The notes under the pieces: generated by a model | What the model was told of the DNA's origin: nothing | Databases searched by the model: none | What the model saw: only the letters and a program-made list of their open reading frames with translations | Origin: Pseudomonas marvdashtae | Lineage (GTDB): Bacteria; Pseudomonadota; Gammaproteobacteria; Pseudomonadales; Pseudomonadaceae | Reading direction: 5' to 3' | Length of the DNA stretch: 64,000 bases | NCBI RefSeq assembly: GCF_014268655.2 | Contig: NZ_JABWQX020000001.1 | Location: 3,564,001 to 3,628,000, forward strand | Shown: one piece after another, positions 8,564-16,774 of the stretch | Layout of the letters: each line of letters opens with the position of its first letter | Position numbering within the stretch: position 1 is the stretch's first letter | Position numbers and translations under genes: made by a program

Positions 8564-9081
8564 GGGAGCTGTAACTGGAGCTGCATCAGACAGCAGTGCT
8601 CCATGGCCTTGGCCATGTGATTGTTGATTGTGCGCACGCTGACGCCGAGGCGCTCGGCGATTTGCGGGTAGGTCAGGCCGTTGAATTGCGACAGGATGAA
8701 CGCTTGCTTGACCTTGGGACCCAAGCCCTGCAAGAGCCGGTCAATTTCCATCAGGGCCTGGAACAGGATCGCCTGCTCTTCCAACGACGGTTGCTGTGAC
8801 TCAGGCATCGCCGCCAAGGCTTCGAGGTAGGACTGTTCAAGAGAGCGGCGGCGAAAAAGATCGATCAGCAATCCCTTGGCGATCATCGACAGGTAAGGTC
8901 GCGGTTCGCGGATATCCAGCGCGGAGCGCGCCTTGATCACGCGTACGAAAGTATCCTGGGCCAGATCCGCCGCATCGAACGTGTTACCGAGGCGCTTGCG
9001 AAGCCATCCCTGAAGCCAACCGTGATGGTCGCAATACAGATCGTTGACGGCGCTGCGTAAGGACAGATCGTTGGCGGACAT
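8560..9081 (-). CDS. fecI: FecI-family ECF sigma factor
   Basis: A 173-residue extracytoplasmic-function sigma factor of the iron-starvation group. Region 2 lies near residues 18-50 (HHGWLQGWLRKRLG, DAADLAQDTFVRV) and region 4 near residues 133-165 (GLTYPQIAERLGVSVRTINNH). It should direct transcription of the TonB-receptor gene downstream when FecR is activated. The ATG at 9081 has only a weak ribosome-binding site. A Fur box at 9104-9122 lies just upstream, so expression should be iron-repressed. The unit reads fecI-fecR-receptor on the minus strand. Confidence 0.94.
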   Translation of the reverse strand: MSANDLSLRSAVNDLYCDHHGWLQGWLRKRLGNTFDAADLAQDTFVRVIKARSALDIREPRPYLSMIAKGLLIDLFRRRSLEQSYLEALAAMPESQQPSLEEQAILFQALMEIDRLLQGLGPKVKQAFILSQFNGLTYPQIAERLGVSVRTINNHMAKAMEHCCLMQLQLQLP

Positions 9082-9103
9082 GACAATGGAATAATTCGCG
9101 ACT

Positions 9104-9122
9104 GATAATGACTCGCATTGTC
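9104..9122. promoter_or_regulatory. Fur box upstream of fecI
   Basis: GATAATGACTCGCATTGTC matches the 19-base Fur consensus at 14 positions by eye, with both outer arms nearly intact. It lies 22 bases upstream of the fecI start, where Fur would block transcription under iron sufficiency. Confidence 0.75.
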
Positions 9123-9187
9123 ATAGGGGCAACCGCCGTTTTGCAACCTAAACGTGAATAAACGCCCCGCCCCGGCGCCTGTCTCGA

Positions 9188-9595
9188 TCAATGCACCGAA
9201 TGATCTTTCACCGTATTTTCCACCAGGTCCAGCATCTGCCCCAGCGCCCACGGCTTGGCGATGAACGAGGCGTGATGCTTGATCCCCGCGCTCTCCGGCG
9301 TCTCGAAGCCCGACATGATCAGCAAGGGTATCTGCGGCCAGCGATCTCCCGTGAGATTGGCCAGGTCCGCTCCATCCATTTCCCCGGGCATGGTGATGTC
9401 AGTGAGTAACAAGTCCACGTAATCGGCGCTTTCCTCGAGAAAAGTCAGTGCCGAATCGGCGCTTTCCCGAGGCTCGACGACAAATCCTTCTTCCTCGAGG
9501 ATTTCACACAAAAACTCCAGGATGGTCGGATCATCCTCAACAACGAGAATCAAACGCGTGGTCGCCTGTCCGTTGCCCTTCGGCATCGAATTCAT
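9188..9595 (-). CDS. Single-domain response regulator (CheY-like receiver)
   Basis: A 135-residue stand-alone receiver domain: acidic pair in ILVVEDDP (about residues 16-23), phospho-acceptor aspartate in LLLTDITMPG (about residue 65) and conserved lysine in FIAKPWA (about residue 115). There is no output domain, so it must act by protein contact or as a phosphotransfer intermediate. Sequences like LTDITMPGEMDG are common in receivers fused to hybrid kinases. The ATG at 9595 has AGGAGAG eight bases upstream; an upstream start at 9640 lacks one. No histidine kinase gene is adjacent. Confidence 0.88.
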   Translation of the reverse strand: MNSMPKGNGQATTRLILVVEDDPTILEFLCEILEEEGFVVEPRESADSALTFLEESADYVDLLLTDITMPGEMDGADLANLTGDRWPQIPLLIMSGFETPESAGIKHHASFIAKPWALGQMLDLVENTVKDHSVH

Positions 9596-9836
9596 GAAAG
9601 TGACTCTCCTTGATTCCATTAACTTGCTCTGCGGTTTCAATCGCTCTGCAAGTTATGAGCTATGGCCTTGCAAGAAATTCATTCTGCTTGCCTATTCAGT
9701 CGCCGAGCGACAAGACAAGCGGGCTGTTGCAACGCAGCGCAATGTTTTATCTGTATATCCATACAGATAAAGCTTGCTCCGGCGCCGATCCCTGACCATG
9801 CTACGGCCCCATGAAACCCGCTTAGGAAGAGGCGTT

Positions 9837-11783
9837 ATGCGGTTGTACCTGTGTGAAAAACCGTCCCAGGCCAAGGACATCGCCACCGTGCTGAGCGCCA
9901 CGCGGCGCGGCGACGGTTGCTGGCTGGGCGCGAACGTCACGGTCACCTGGTGCATCGGCCATCTGCTGGAGACCGCCCCACCCGACGCCTACGACGCGCG
10001 CTACAAGCGCTGGGCGCTGGCCGACCTGCCCATCGTGCCGGTGCAATGGAAAATGACGGTCAAGCCGAAAACCGCCGGGCAGTACAAAGCGGTCAAGCGG
10101 CTCTTGGGTGAAGCGACGGAACTGATCATCGCCACCGATGCCGACCGCGAGGGCGAAATGATCGCCCGGGAGCTGGTCGAGCATTGCCGCTATCGCGGAC
10201 CGATTCAGCGACTGTGGCTGTCGGCCCTGGACGACGCGTCGATCCGCAAGGCCCTCGGCGCGCTCAAGCCCGGCGCGGAAACTTTCAACCTGTACCATTC
10301 GGCCCTCGGTCGCTCACGGGCCGATTGGCTGATCGGCATGAACATGAGTCGCCTGTTCACGCTCCTGGGTCGCCAATCCGGTTACCAAGGCGTCTTGCCG
10401 GTGGGCCGCGTGCAGACACCGACCCTGCGTCTGGTGGTGGATCGCGACCGCAGCATTGCCGACTTCGTACCGGTCGCCTACTGGGCCATCGACGTGCAAC
10501 TGAGCGATGCCGGCACCGCCTTCACCGCTCAATGGCGCGCCGATCCGGACGCCTGCGACGACCAGGAACGCTGCCTGAACCAGGCCCTGGCCCGAGACGC
10601 CGCCCAGGCCATGGGCAACGCTGCCACCGCCCGGGTCATCAAGGTACGCACCGAACGCCTGCGCGAAGCGGCGCCGCTGCCGTTCGACCTGGGCACCCTG
10701 CAGGAAGTCTGCTCGAAGAAGCTCGGCCTTGGCGCCCAGGAGACCCTGGACGTTGCCCAGTCGCTCTACGAAACCTACAAGCTCATCACCTATCCCCGCA
10801 GCGATTGCGGTTTCCTGCCAGTGAGCCAGCACAGCGAAGCCCCTGCCATCCTGGCCGCCCTCGCCCAGGCCGACCCGGGCCTTGCACCGCTGCGCGATCA
10901 CCTGCAACCCCAACGTAAATCCCGCGCCTGGAACGACGCCAAGGTCAGCGCGCACCACGGCATCATCCCCACGGCTGCGGCGAAAAACCTCGACAAGCTC
11001 GCCGGCAAGCAGCGCGCCGTCTACACGCTGATTCGCGCGCGCTACCTGGCGCAGTTCCTGCCCAACCATGAATACGACCGGACCCAGGCCGACTTCGATT
11101 GTGCCGGCCAGGATCTGCGCGCCGTCGGCAAGCAGATCGTCGAACCCGGCTGGAAGCGCGCCCTGCCCGAAGCACTCGCACCGGCACGGGGCCGCGAAGC
11201 ACCCGCGCCACAAACCTTGCCGCCGCTGGCCGAGGGCGGTGACTGCAAGGTGGATGCGGTTACGCCCAAGGACCTGTGGACCCAGCCGCCCAAGCCGTTC
11301 ACCGAGGGCGACCTGATCAAGGCGATGAAGAACGTCGCCAAGCTGGTGCAGGATCCGTTGCTCAAGCAGAAGCTCAAGGACACCACCGGCATCGGCACCG
11401 AAGCGACCCGCGCCTCGATCATCCAGGGCCTGCTCGACCGCGGTTACCTGGTGAAGAACGGCAAGGCCTTGTCCGCCACCCCGGCAGCGTTCAGCCTGAT
11501 CGACGCCGTACCTCGCGCGATTGCAGATCCAGGTACCACCGCGATCTGGGAACAAGCGTTGGACATGGTGCAAAGCGGCGAAATGAGCCTGGAAGAATTC
11601 GTCACCCGGCAAGCCGCCTGGATGAGCAAGCACGTCGCCCGCTGTCAGGGCATGAGCTTGACCATCAGCGGCCCGGCCAGCCCCGCCGGGCGCGGGGCTA
11701 CGCCGTGGAAAAACAAACGCAAGCCGACCAAGCGCAAGGCTGGCGGCGCACCGCGCAAGACGAGCAAGGCCAAGGCGACCTGA
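9837..11783 (+). CDS. topB: DNA topoisomerase III
   Basis: A 648-residue type IA topoisomerase. The Toprim domain is N-terminal (YLCEKPSQAKDIA with the catalytic Glu at residue 7, and ATDADREGE with Asp 101 and 103). The active-site tyrosine lies near residue 319 in LITYPRSDCGFLP. The C-terminus is lysine/arginine-rich (about residues 622-648) and probably binds DNA; zinc-finger cysteines are absent, as in other TopB proteins. The start at 9837 follows AGGAAGAGG and is preferred over the upstream ATG at 9798. It decatenates replication intermediates and works with RecQ-type helicases. The gene appears monocistronic, with a repeat pair downstream. Confidence 0.95.
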   Translation: MRLYLCEKPSQAKDIATVLSATRRGDGCWLGANVTVTWCIGHLLETAPPDAYDARYKRWALADLPIVPVQWKMTVKPKTAGQYKAVKRLLGEATELIIATDADREGEMIARELVEHCRYRGPIQRLWLSALDDASIRKALGALKPGAETFNLYHSALGRSRADWLIGMNMSRLFTLLGRQSGYQGVLPVGRVQTPTLRLVVDRDRSIADFVPVAYWAIDVQLSDAGTAFTAQWRADPDACDDQERCLNQALARDAAQAMGNAATARVIKVRTERLREAAPLPFDLGTLQEVCSKKLGLGAQETLDVAQSLYETYKLITYPRSDCGFLPVSQHSEAPAILAALAQADPGLAPLRDHLQPQRKSRAWNDAKVSAHHGIIPTAAAKNLDKLAGKQRAVYTLIRARYLAQFLPNHEYDRTQADFDCAGQDLRAVGKQIVEPGWKRALPEALAPARGREAPAPQTLPPLAEGGDCKVDAVTPKDLWTQPPKPFTEGDLIKAMKNVAKLVQDPLLKQKLKDTTGIGTEATRASIIQGLLDRGYLVKNGKALSATPAAFSLIDAVPRAIADPGTTAIWEQALDMVQSGEMSLEEFVTRQAAWMSKHVARCQGMSLTISGPASPAGRGATPWKNKRKPTKRKAGGAPRKTSKAKAT

Positions 11784-11816
11784 GCCCTGCCGCAGAAGAC
11801 AAAGCCAGATGCGATC

Positions 11817-11952
11817 CCCGTGGCGAGGGAGCTTGCTCCCGCTGGGTTGCGTAGCAGCCCCAAGGAAACACACGCGCTATATCTGATACATCGCATGTGC
11901 CTTTTTGAGGGCCGCTTCGCGCCCCAGCGGGAGCAAGCTCCCTCGCCACGGG
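11817..11952. repeat. Extragenic inverted repeat pair, family 1, copy A
   Basis: A 30-base arm at 11817-11846 (opens CCCGTGGCGAGGG) is the perfect reverse complement of 11923-11952. Each arm contains its own small palindrome (GGGAGCTTGCTCCC). The 76-base centre contains a subsidiary match (GCGTAGCAGCCCC and GGGCCGCTTCGC). The same core occurs at 36714, 40192 and 55050. These look like the REP/BIME-type pairs known from P. fluorescens genomes. Confidence 0.85.
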
Positions 11953-11989
11953 AAACCACTCGCAGCCGCTTTTTCATACCCAAACCATT

Positions 11990-12028
11990 TTGTCCGACAA
12001 TATGTAGTGAACAAAAATAATCACTACA
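11990..12028. promoter_or_regulatory. Two palindromes, candidate operators
   Basis: TTGTCCGACAA (11990-12000) is a perfect 11-base palindrome of the TTGTC-N-GACAA type bound by some GntR-family repressors. TGTAGTGA (12003-12010) and TCACTACA (12021-12028) form a second inverted repeat around an AT-rich ten-base centre. Both lie just upstream of a TTGACG element at 12035. Together they form an AT-rich island in otherwise GC-rich DNA. No coding gene starts here, so the target would be the candidate RNA that follows. Confidence 0.4.
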
Positions 12029-12034
12029 AAACCG

Positions 12035-12063
12035 TTGACGCCTCCGATTTGCCCTTGCATGAT
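12035..12063 (+). promoter_or_regulatory. Candidate sigma-70 promoter
   Basis: TTGACG at 12035-12040 and CATGAT at 12058-12063 are separated by exactly 17 bases. The -35 box matches consensus at five of six positions; the -10 box is weak (four of six). The spacing, the upstream palindromes and the downstream terminator-like element support it. Confidence 0.35.
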
Positions 12064-12069
12064 GCAGAC

Positions 12070-12134
12070 GTCTCCCCGATCGGGAGTACAGGCAAATGTT
12101 TGAGCAAGCTCGTCTGACCGCCGAGCTGTTTTTT
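12070..12134 (+). ncRNA. Candidate small RNA, about 65 nt
   Basis: Transcription from the promoter at 12035-12063 would start near 12070 and end in the T-run at 12129-12134. The product would hold one short hairpin (CTCCC/GGGAG, 12072-12086), a single-stranded stretch around CAGGCAAATGTTTGA and a terminator hairpin. No open reading frame explains this region on either strand. This is a structural inference, not recognition of a known RNA family. Confidence 0.35.
12107..12134 (+). terminator. Rho-independent terminator-like hairpin
   Basis: AGCTCG (12107-12112) pairs with CGAGCT (12122-12127) around a nine-base loop and is followed by GTTTTTT. No plus-strand gene ends just upstream, as topB stops 320 bases earlier beyond a repeat pair. 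Confidence 0.5.
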
Positions 12135-12466
12135 CGATAAAGGGACTGCCCACAAGGCAGATTGAAGGTGCTGACCTGGCATGACCGTCCGGTGACAAGG
12201 ACGAGAAACGCTGGCGATCAATCCTCATGACGCATGGGCTCGACCCTCAAAGTCGACACTGGCCTGAAGATTCTTCGCTGTTTCTCTTCGTTGTAGCGCA
12301 TTTGCGTAGCAGCCCTTCGATAACACTACACAACTGATGCACGACCCCGTCGAAACTCGACGGACGAACGCTGACGGCCTGGTTTCGGCGACAGGCAAAC
12401 AAACACCGAACAGCGAAGTTTTGCGAACCACCAGACAGATCAACCAAATGGTCAAGGGGCTTACAC
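12135..12466. other. Intergenic region with no recognised gene
   Basis: This stretch holds a short hairpin CTGCC-CACAA-GGCAG near 12144 and a stem-loop CCGTCG-AAACT-CGACGG at 12347-12363, but no convincing reading frame on either strand. It supplies the upstream region of the 109-residue protein gene at 12467. The short minus-strand frames here have no ribosome-binding sites and unnatural composition. Confidence 0.5.
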
Positions 12467-12796
12467 ATGAATCTGAATAATCAACCATCTATTGATGAAC
12501 TGGCTCGCATGTTCGCAGCACACAAAGACAGCCTGGACAGCCACATCCTGTGGATCAGCAAGAACGGCCAGGTCCATATGGACTGCCTCTCGCCCTTCAC
12601 CCAGGAAGACGAGTTCGACAAGCACCAGCAAGACCTGTGTGCCCGGCTGAAGATGTACCGCCGTGGCCAGGGCTACGTCGGCAAGAAAGCCGCCGCCGAC
12701 AAGGACTTCATGAGTCGCGTGCTACAAACGCTGACCCAGGCCTGGCCGTCGGTGCAGGACAGCGCTGAGGTTCGGGTCATCGACCGCCTCTGCTGA
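12467..12796 (+). CDS. Conserved hypothetical protein, 109 aa
   Basis: I do not recognise a characterised family. The protein is soluble, with no signal peptide or membrane segment, and has a central charged helix-rich part (RLKMYRRGQGYVGKKAAADKD, split around residues 60-80). The start follows a weak AGGGG element and the gene is monocistronic, ended by a strong terminator. The regular codon use and clear terminator argue that it is real. The function is unknown. Confidence 0.75.
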   Translation: MNLNNQPSIDELARMFAAHKDSLDSHILWISKNGQVHMDCLSPFTQEDEFDKHQQDLCARLKMYRRGQGYVGKKAAADKDFMSRVLQTLTQAWPSVQDSAEVRVIDRLC

Positions 12797-12810
12797 AAAT
12801 CCATAAAACA

Positions 12811-12849
12811 AAAGGGCCCGCTCCTGAATCAGGAGCGGGCCCTTTTTTT
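12811..12849. terminator. Bidirectional rho-independent terminator
   Basis: A long GC-rich stem (AAAGGGCCCGCTCCTGA paired with TCAGGAGCGGGCCCTTT) with a tiny loop is flanked by A and T runs, so it can stop transcription from both sides. It serves the plus-strand 109-residue protein gene and the minus-strand glutaminase gene. Confidence 0.9.
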
Positions 12850-12853
12850 GTCA

Positions 12854-13762
12854 TCAGAAAACCGACCAGCCGATCCGTTGGCTGAGCAGTTCCAGCGCCG
12901 CCATACCGGCGAGGGAATTGCCGGCAACGTTGAGTTCCGGCGACCAGACGCAGACCGTGAACTGCCCCGGCACCACGGCGACAATCCCACCGCCCACGCC
13001 GCTCTTGCCCGGCAGGCCAACGCGATAGGCGAAATTGCCCGCCTCGTCGTACAGGCCGCTGGTGGCCATGATGGAGTTGACCTGCTGGGTCTGGCGAGCG
13101 CTGAGGATCTGCTCGCCGCTGTGCTTGCAGAAGCCATCATTGGCCAGGAAGCAGAACGCCCGCGCCAGGTCGATGCAGTTCATTCGTAGCGCGCAGTGGC
13201 TGAAATAGCTGCGCAACACCGCTTCCACGTCGTTGTGGAAATTGCCGAAGGATTGCATCAGGTAGGCCATCGCCGCGTTTCGCGCACGGTGCTGGTATTC
13301 CGACTCGGCGACCTTGCCATCCACCATCACTTGGGGATTGCCCGACAAGCGACGTACGAAATCCCGCATCGACAGCGCCGGAGCGGCAAAGCGTGATTGA
13401 TTGATGTCGCAGATCACCAGGGCACCGGCGTTGATGAACGGATTGCGCGGTCGGCCGCGTTCGAATTCCAGTTGCACCAGCGAGTTGAAGGGCTGGCCGG
13501 ACGGCTCGTGGCCCAAGCGTTGCCAGATGGCTTCGCCGGAATGCTCGATCGCCTGCACCAGGCTGAACACCTTGGAAATGCTCTGTACCGAAAACGGCGT
13601 TTCAGCATCGCCTGCGCAATACATCTCACCGTCATTGCTGTACACGGCGATGCCCAACTGATTGGCCGGCACCGTGCCGAGGGCGGGAATGTAGTCGGCC
13701 ACCTTGCCCTGGCCGATCAGGGGGCGAACCGCATCGAGGATCTCGTTCAACAGTGCTTGCAT
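12854..13762 (-). CDS. glsA: Glutaminase
   Basis: A 302-residue glutaminase of the serine-dependent beta-lactamase-like fold, hydrolysing L-glutamine to glutamate and ammonia in the cytosol. The catalytic S-x-x-K motif appears as SISK at about residues 62-65. Other family blocks are [22 protein letters not shown] (about 104-114) and the C-terminal [11 protein letters not shown]. The length is as expected for GlsA/YbaS. It is monocistronic and shares the bidirectional terminator with the convergent gene. Confidence 0.94.
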   Translation of the reverse strand: MQALLNEILDAVRPLIGQGKVADYIPALGTVPANQLGIAVYSNDGEMYCAGDAETPFSVQSISKVFSLVQAIEHSGEAIWQRLGHEPSGQPFNSLVQLEFERGRPRNPFINAGALVICDINQSRFAAPALSMRDFVRRLSGNPQVMVDGKVAESEYQHRARNAAMAYLMQSFGNFHNDVEAVLRSYFSHCALRMNCIDLARAFCFLANDGFCKHSGEQILSARQTQQVNSIMATSGLYDEAGNFAYRVGLPGKSGVGGGIVAVVPGQFTVCVWSPELNVAGNSLAGMAALELLSQRIGWSVF

Positions 13763-13901
13763 GTGCGCATGGGTCCAGTCATTCCCCGTTCGAGTGCGGG
13801 GATACAGACGCTAGACGCCGTTGGGCGGGGGCAGAGCACACTGAGCGGGATGAAAATCCCGCAGTCTATAGTTCAAGGGATCAACCGGCAGGAGGTAAAC
13901 G

Positions 13902-14096
13902 ATGCGCCAGATCATGCAAAAAGAACCCTGGTGGGCCGCGCCGCCCCGGCCAGGGCAGGATGAGAATGAATTGGAATGGGGCTGGCTGGTGATCTACAGC
14001 GAAGGCGAGCCGCGCTTTGAATTCATCAGGGAACGCCCCTCGGACGAACAGATCCGCCATCGCAAGGGCTGCCGCGTGACGCTGGGGTCTGAGTGA
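13902..14096 (+). CDS. Small hypothetical protein, 64 aa
   Basis: A 64-residue protein rich in Trp, Glu and Arg (KEPWWAAPPRPGQ, EWGWLVIYSEGEPRFEF). It has a good ribosome-binding site (AGGAGG) seven bases before the ATG. No signal peptide, membrane segment or known domain is visible. It ends just before the convergent lipoprotein gene. The function is unknown. Confidence 0.7.
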   Translation: MRQIMQKEPWWAAPPRPGQDENELEWGWLVIYSEGEPRFEFIRERPSDEQIRHRKGCRVTLGSE

Positions 14097-14100
14097 GCGA

Positions 14101-15120
14101 CTAGGGCGTCAGGGCTGGTAGATTCGCAGGCCGATTGTTGAGGTCCGCTTCCACCAGGTTGCTATCGATTTCCCCGCCCAGGTAATACACCGGCGCCATC
14201 ACCCCGCTGAGAGGGTGCTTGAGGGATTTGAACCAGGCTTCGTCGAACGCCGCGCTCAGGCTTTTACGAATGTGCGCTTCCATTTCCGGCCGGTCGCCCT
14301 CGTGGAGGATCGCGCGAATGCCCGCCACGCCCACCGAAATCAACGCACCTGCGGCCTTGCCGGCCACGGCCGCCGCCGCCCCGGCCGCGCCTCGGGTGGC
14401 GAATTGCGCCTCGATTTTTTCGCTGGTGCGTTGTGCCACCGTGGCGATCACCGCATCCGAGGGGCCAGAACCGGTGTCGGCGGCCTTGTCGACGTGATCG
14501 ATCAGCGCCGCATAGGCCGGCAGTGTATTGAGCGGTTCGGTGTGGACCACCTCGTACAGCGACGCGTTGCGCGCCGCTGGCGGCCCCAGGTTGATCGCCC
14601 GGATTCCGTGCAGGCGCCGATTCATCAGTTCGAGGGGGATGCGATGCCGTTGCGCGATCACCTGGACCTGCTGATTCAGCAGGCGCAGGTAGTAAGCCGT
14701 CGCGTTGGCCCTGATCGCCTCGGGATCGATTTCCACCGCCACCGGTTCCAGCACCTGTTCGCGATATTGCTCCTGCAGGTAAATCGCCAGGCGCTTGGCC
14801 GACGAATCCGCCTCGCCCTCTGCGCTGGCCGAATACCAGCTGACCTTCACGGCCAGCCACTCCTGGGTCCAATAACTGCTGAACCAGGGTATGAACTCGG
14901 CCTCCGTGCGCTCATACACCAGCACCCGCCAATGCTCCATAGAGCCGCGCGCATAGAGCCCGGCTTGCTCTGTGGCGCTTTTCGACGCGGCAATGATCTG
15001 TCGATCAACCTGTCGCCAAATGCCCTCGGGGATCGCCACCGGGGCGACCTGCTGACCGCGCTGCGACGTGGCGCACCCCGCCAGGACGAGCAGAACGGAC
15101 AGCATCAGCACACGCAGCAC
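14101..15120 (-). CDS. Hypothetical lipoprotein, 339 aa
   Basis: The N-terminus is a clear lipoprotein signal peptide with lipobox LAGC (cysteine at about residue 16). The mature part has a predominantly helical character and an alanine/glycine-rich stretch (GAAGAAAAVAGKAAGALISVG, split around residues 243-265) that could be a membrane-associated hairpin. There is no catalytic motif I recognise. Residue 2 after the lipid cysteine is Ala, so outer-membrane sorting is likely. The gene is transcribed alone. Confidence 0.8.
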   Translation of the reverse strand: MLRVLMLSVLLVLAGCATSQRGQQVAPVAIPEGIWRQVDRQIIAASKSATEQAGLYARGSMEHWRVLVYERTEAEFIPWFSSYWTQEWLAVKVSWYSASAEGEADSSAKRLAIYLQEQYREQVLEPVAVEIDPEAIRANATAYYLRLLNQQVQVIAQRHRIPLELMNRRLHGIRAINLGPPAARNASLYEVVHTEPLNTLPAYAALIDHVDKAADTGSGPSDAVIATVAQRTSEKIEAQFATRGAAGAAAAVAGKAAGALISVGVAGIRAILHEGDRPEMEAHIRKSLSAAFDEAWFKSLKHPLSGVMAPVYYLGGEIDSNLVEADLNNRPANLPALTP

Positions 15121-15196
15121 GATTGCCCACCCCGGATTCAGATGATCTCAGGGAATGAGTATAGGTGTTGAGCCAAGCTGGCCGAGTCGCTTGCAT

Positions 15197-15241
15197 TGGG
15201 GGCGCTGCGCCCCCCCAGCGCGCGCCAGCTCCCTCGCCACA
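15197..15241. repeat. Degenerate family-1 extragenic repeat
   Basis: A GGGGGCG/CGCCCCC hairpin is followed by GCTCCCTCGCCACA, the right-arm core of the family-1 repeats, without a matching left arm. It lies just after the homospermidine synthase gene (minus strand). Confidence 0.55.
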
Positions 15242-15252
15242 GGTCGGCTGTT

Positions 15253-16659
15253 TCAGAACCGCGTGAAATGCTCGAATTGCCAATCGTCCGCCGCCCCGTC
15301 CGTAGAGGTTCTATGGTTCGAACCGCTGGGCGTCCAGTCGGTACGCTGGCCCACCAGCGTGCCGAGGTAAGGCCGTGCGACTTCCAGCACACGCTGGTAA
15401 TCCATTTGCTCGGGCTCGACGATGCCACGGTCCGGATGCTCTACCGCCCAGACGATGCCCGACAGCACCCCCGCCGCCACTTGCAGGCTGGTGGCATTGT
15501 TGAAGGGCACCAGCGCCCGGGCCTCGTCGATGCTCAGCACCGAACCGAACCAGTAGGCATTCAGCTCATGGCCCATCAGCAAGACACCGAGGGCGTCGGC
15601 ACCGCCGCTGTCGATTTCGCCATTGAGGATGCGTTGCCGGGCTTGCGTTTCCCAGCCGCGACCGACCAGCTCATGAATCGACAGCAGTGCGTCATTGCAA
15701 GGGTGATAGGCGTAATGCAGCGTCGGTCGATAGACCAATCTGCGTTGCTCCTTGACGGTCAGCAGGTCAGCCGTCGATGCGGTTTCATGATGAGTAATCA
15801 TCAGCCCCAGGCAGGGACCGCCCAACGGCGTCCACGTCTTGACCAGCACGCTGGCACTCGGGCGTTCGAGATAAATCGTGTTGCGAGTGCCGAAGCGATG
15901 ACGCCGGGCAGGCGTCGGCCAACTGCGCTCATGGCTGCCCCATCCCAGTTCCGCCGGCTGGCTGCCCTCGCTGATGAAGCCTTCCACCGACCAGCTGTTG
16001 ACGAACTCATCGTCCTCCTTGGGACGCTGCGAACGCTGGGTATCGCGTTCGGCAAAATGAATGACCTTGATCCCCATCTCCATGCATAACCGCGCCCAGT
16101 CGATGCCTTCGCGGTCTTGGGGCAATGGATGGTCCAACTGCACCGCCAACTCCATCAGTCCAGCTTTGAGCAAATGGGTAATCAAGCCTGGATTGGCGCC
16201 GTGGGCAACGACTGCCGTCGGGCCTTTGCCCAACCTCCGGCGCAGGTCCAGTACTTGATAGCGCAACGCATAATTGGTGCGGTGGGAAAGGTCCAGGTGC
16301 GGATCGTCATAGCCACCGGCCCAGGGTTCGACGCAGGTGTCCAAGTACAGGGCGCCCTTGTCGAAGGCGTACGCCATGACGGCCAATGAGCTGACCTCCA
16401 CTGACAAGTTGACGATGAAGTCCCCGGGTTTCACGAAGCGATCCAGCGTCTGTACAAAGGTCTGCTCGGTCAGCGCCTTGCGGACAAAACGAATGCCCCG
16501 CTCCTTGAACCAGATCTCCTGCTCAATCACCGGTGCGATGACGGTGATGCGCTCGACCTCGATATGGTCCTGCCTGAGTAGCAAGGGCAACGTGGCTCGG
16601 GCAATGGAACCGAAGCCGATGAAGACCAGATGGCCGCTGAACGGGACCTGATGTTTCAT
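15253..16659 (-). CDS. hss: Homospermidine synthase
   Basis: A 468-residue NAD-dependent homospermidine synthase, which joins two putrescines (or spermidine and putrescine) to form sym-homospermidine. The N-terminal Rossmann motif VFIGFGSIARATLPLL (residues 11-27) is followed by the conserved NLSVEVSS, YLDTCVEPW and HGANPGLITH blocks, and the C-terminal half carries GVLLMGHELNAYWFGS. The length matches bacterial Hss. The ATG at 16659 follows an AAGGAGG element. The gene stands alone, so regulation is not evident. Confidence 0.93.
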   Translation of the reverse strand: MKHQVPFSGHLVFIGFGSIARATLPLLLRQDHIEVERITVIAPVIEQEIWFKERGIRFVRKALTEQTFVQTLDRFVKPGDFIVNLSVEVSSLAVMAYAFDKGALYLDTCVEPWAGGYDDPHLDLSHRTNYALRYQVLDLRRRLGKGPTAVVAHGANPGLITHLLKAGLMELAVQLDHPLPQDREGIDWARLCMEMGIKVIHFAERDTQRSQRPKEDDEFVNSWSVEGFISEGSQPAELGWGSHERSWPTPARRHRFGTRNTIYLERPSASVLVKTWTPLGGPCLGLMITHHETASTADLLTVKEQRRLVYRPTLHYAYHPCNDALLSIHELVGRGWETQARQRILNGEIDSGGADALGVLLMGHELNAYWFGSVLSIDEARALVPFNNATSLQVAAGVLSGIVWAVEHPDRGIVEPEQMDYQRVLEVARPYLGTLVGQRTDWTPSGSNHRTSTDGAADDWQFEHFTRF

Positions 16660-16774
16660 GTGCTGCCTCCTTGGGAACGGTGTACTTCAGATGAAATAAC
16701 CGCACAACAGCCGAGGCTCCTGCCAACCTGACAGGTACGGCGCGGGAACATCCCGCACCGCCTCTTGCGCTCGC

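Noticed and set aside
12003..12028. GacA upstream activating site for an RsmX/Y/Z RNA
   Set aside because: The repeat is TGTAGTGA-N10-TCACTACA, not the known TGTAAG-N6-CTTACA pattern, and the downstream sequence lacks repeated GGA motifs in hairpin loops.
11974..12228. An 84-residue minus-strand frame across the intergenic gap at 12 kb
   Set aside because: No ribosome-binding site, atypical composition, and it runs over the palindromes and the putative terminator.
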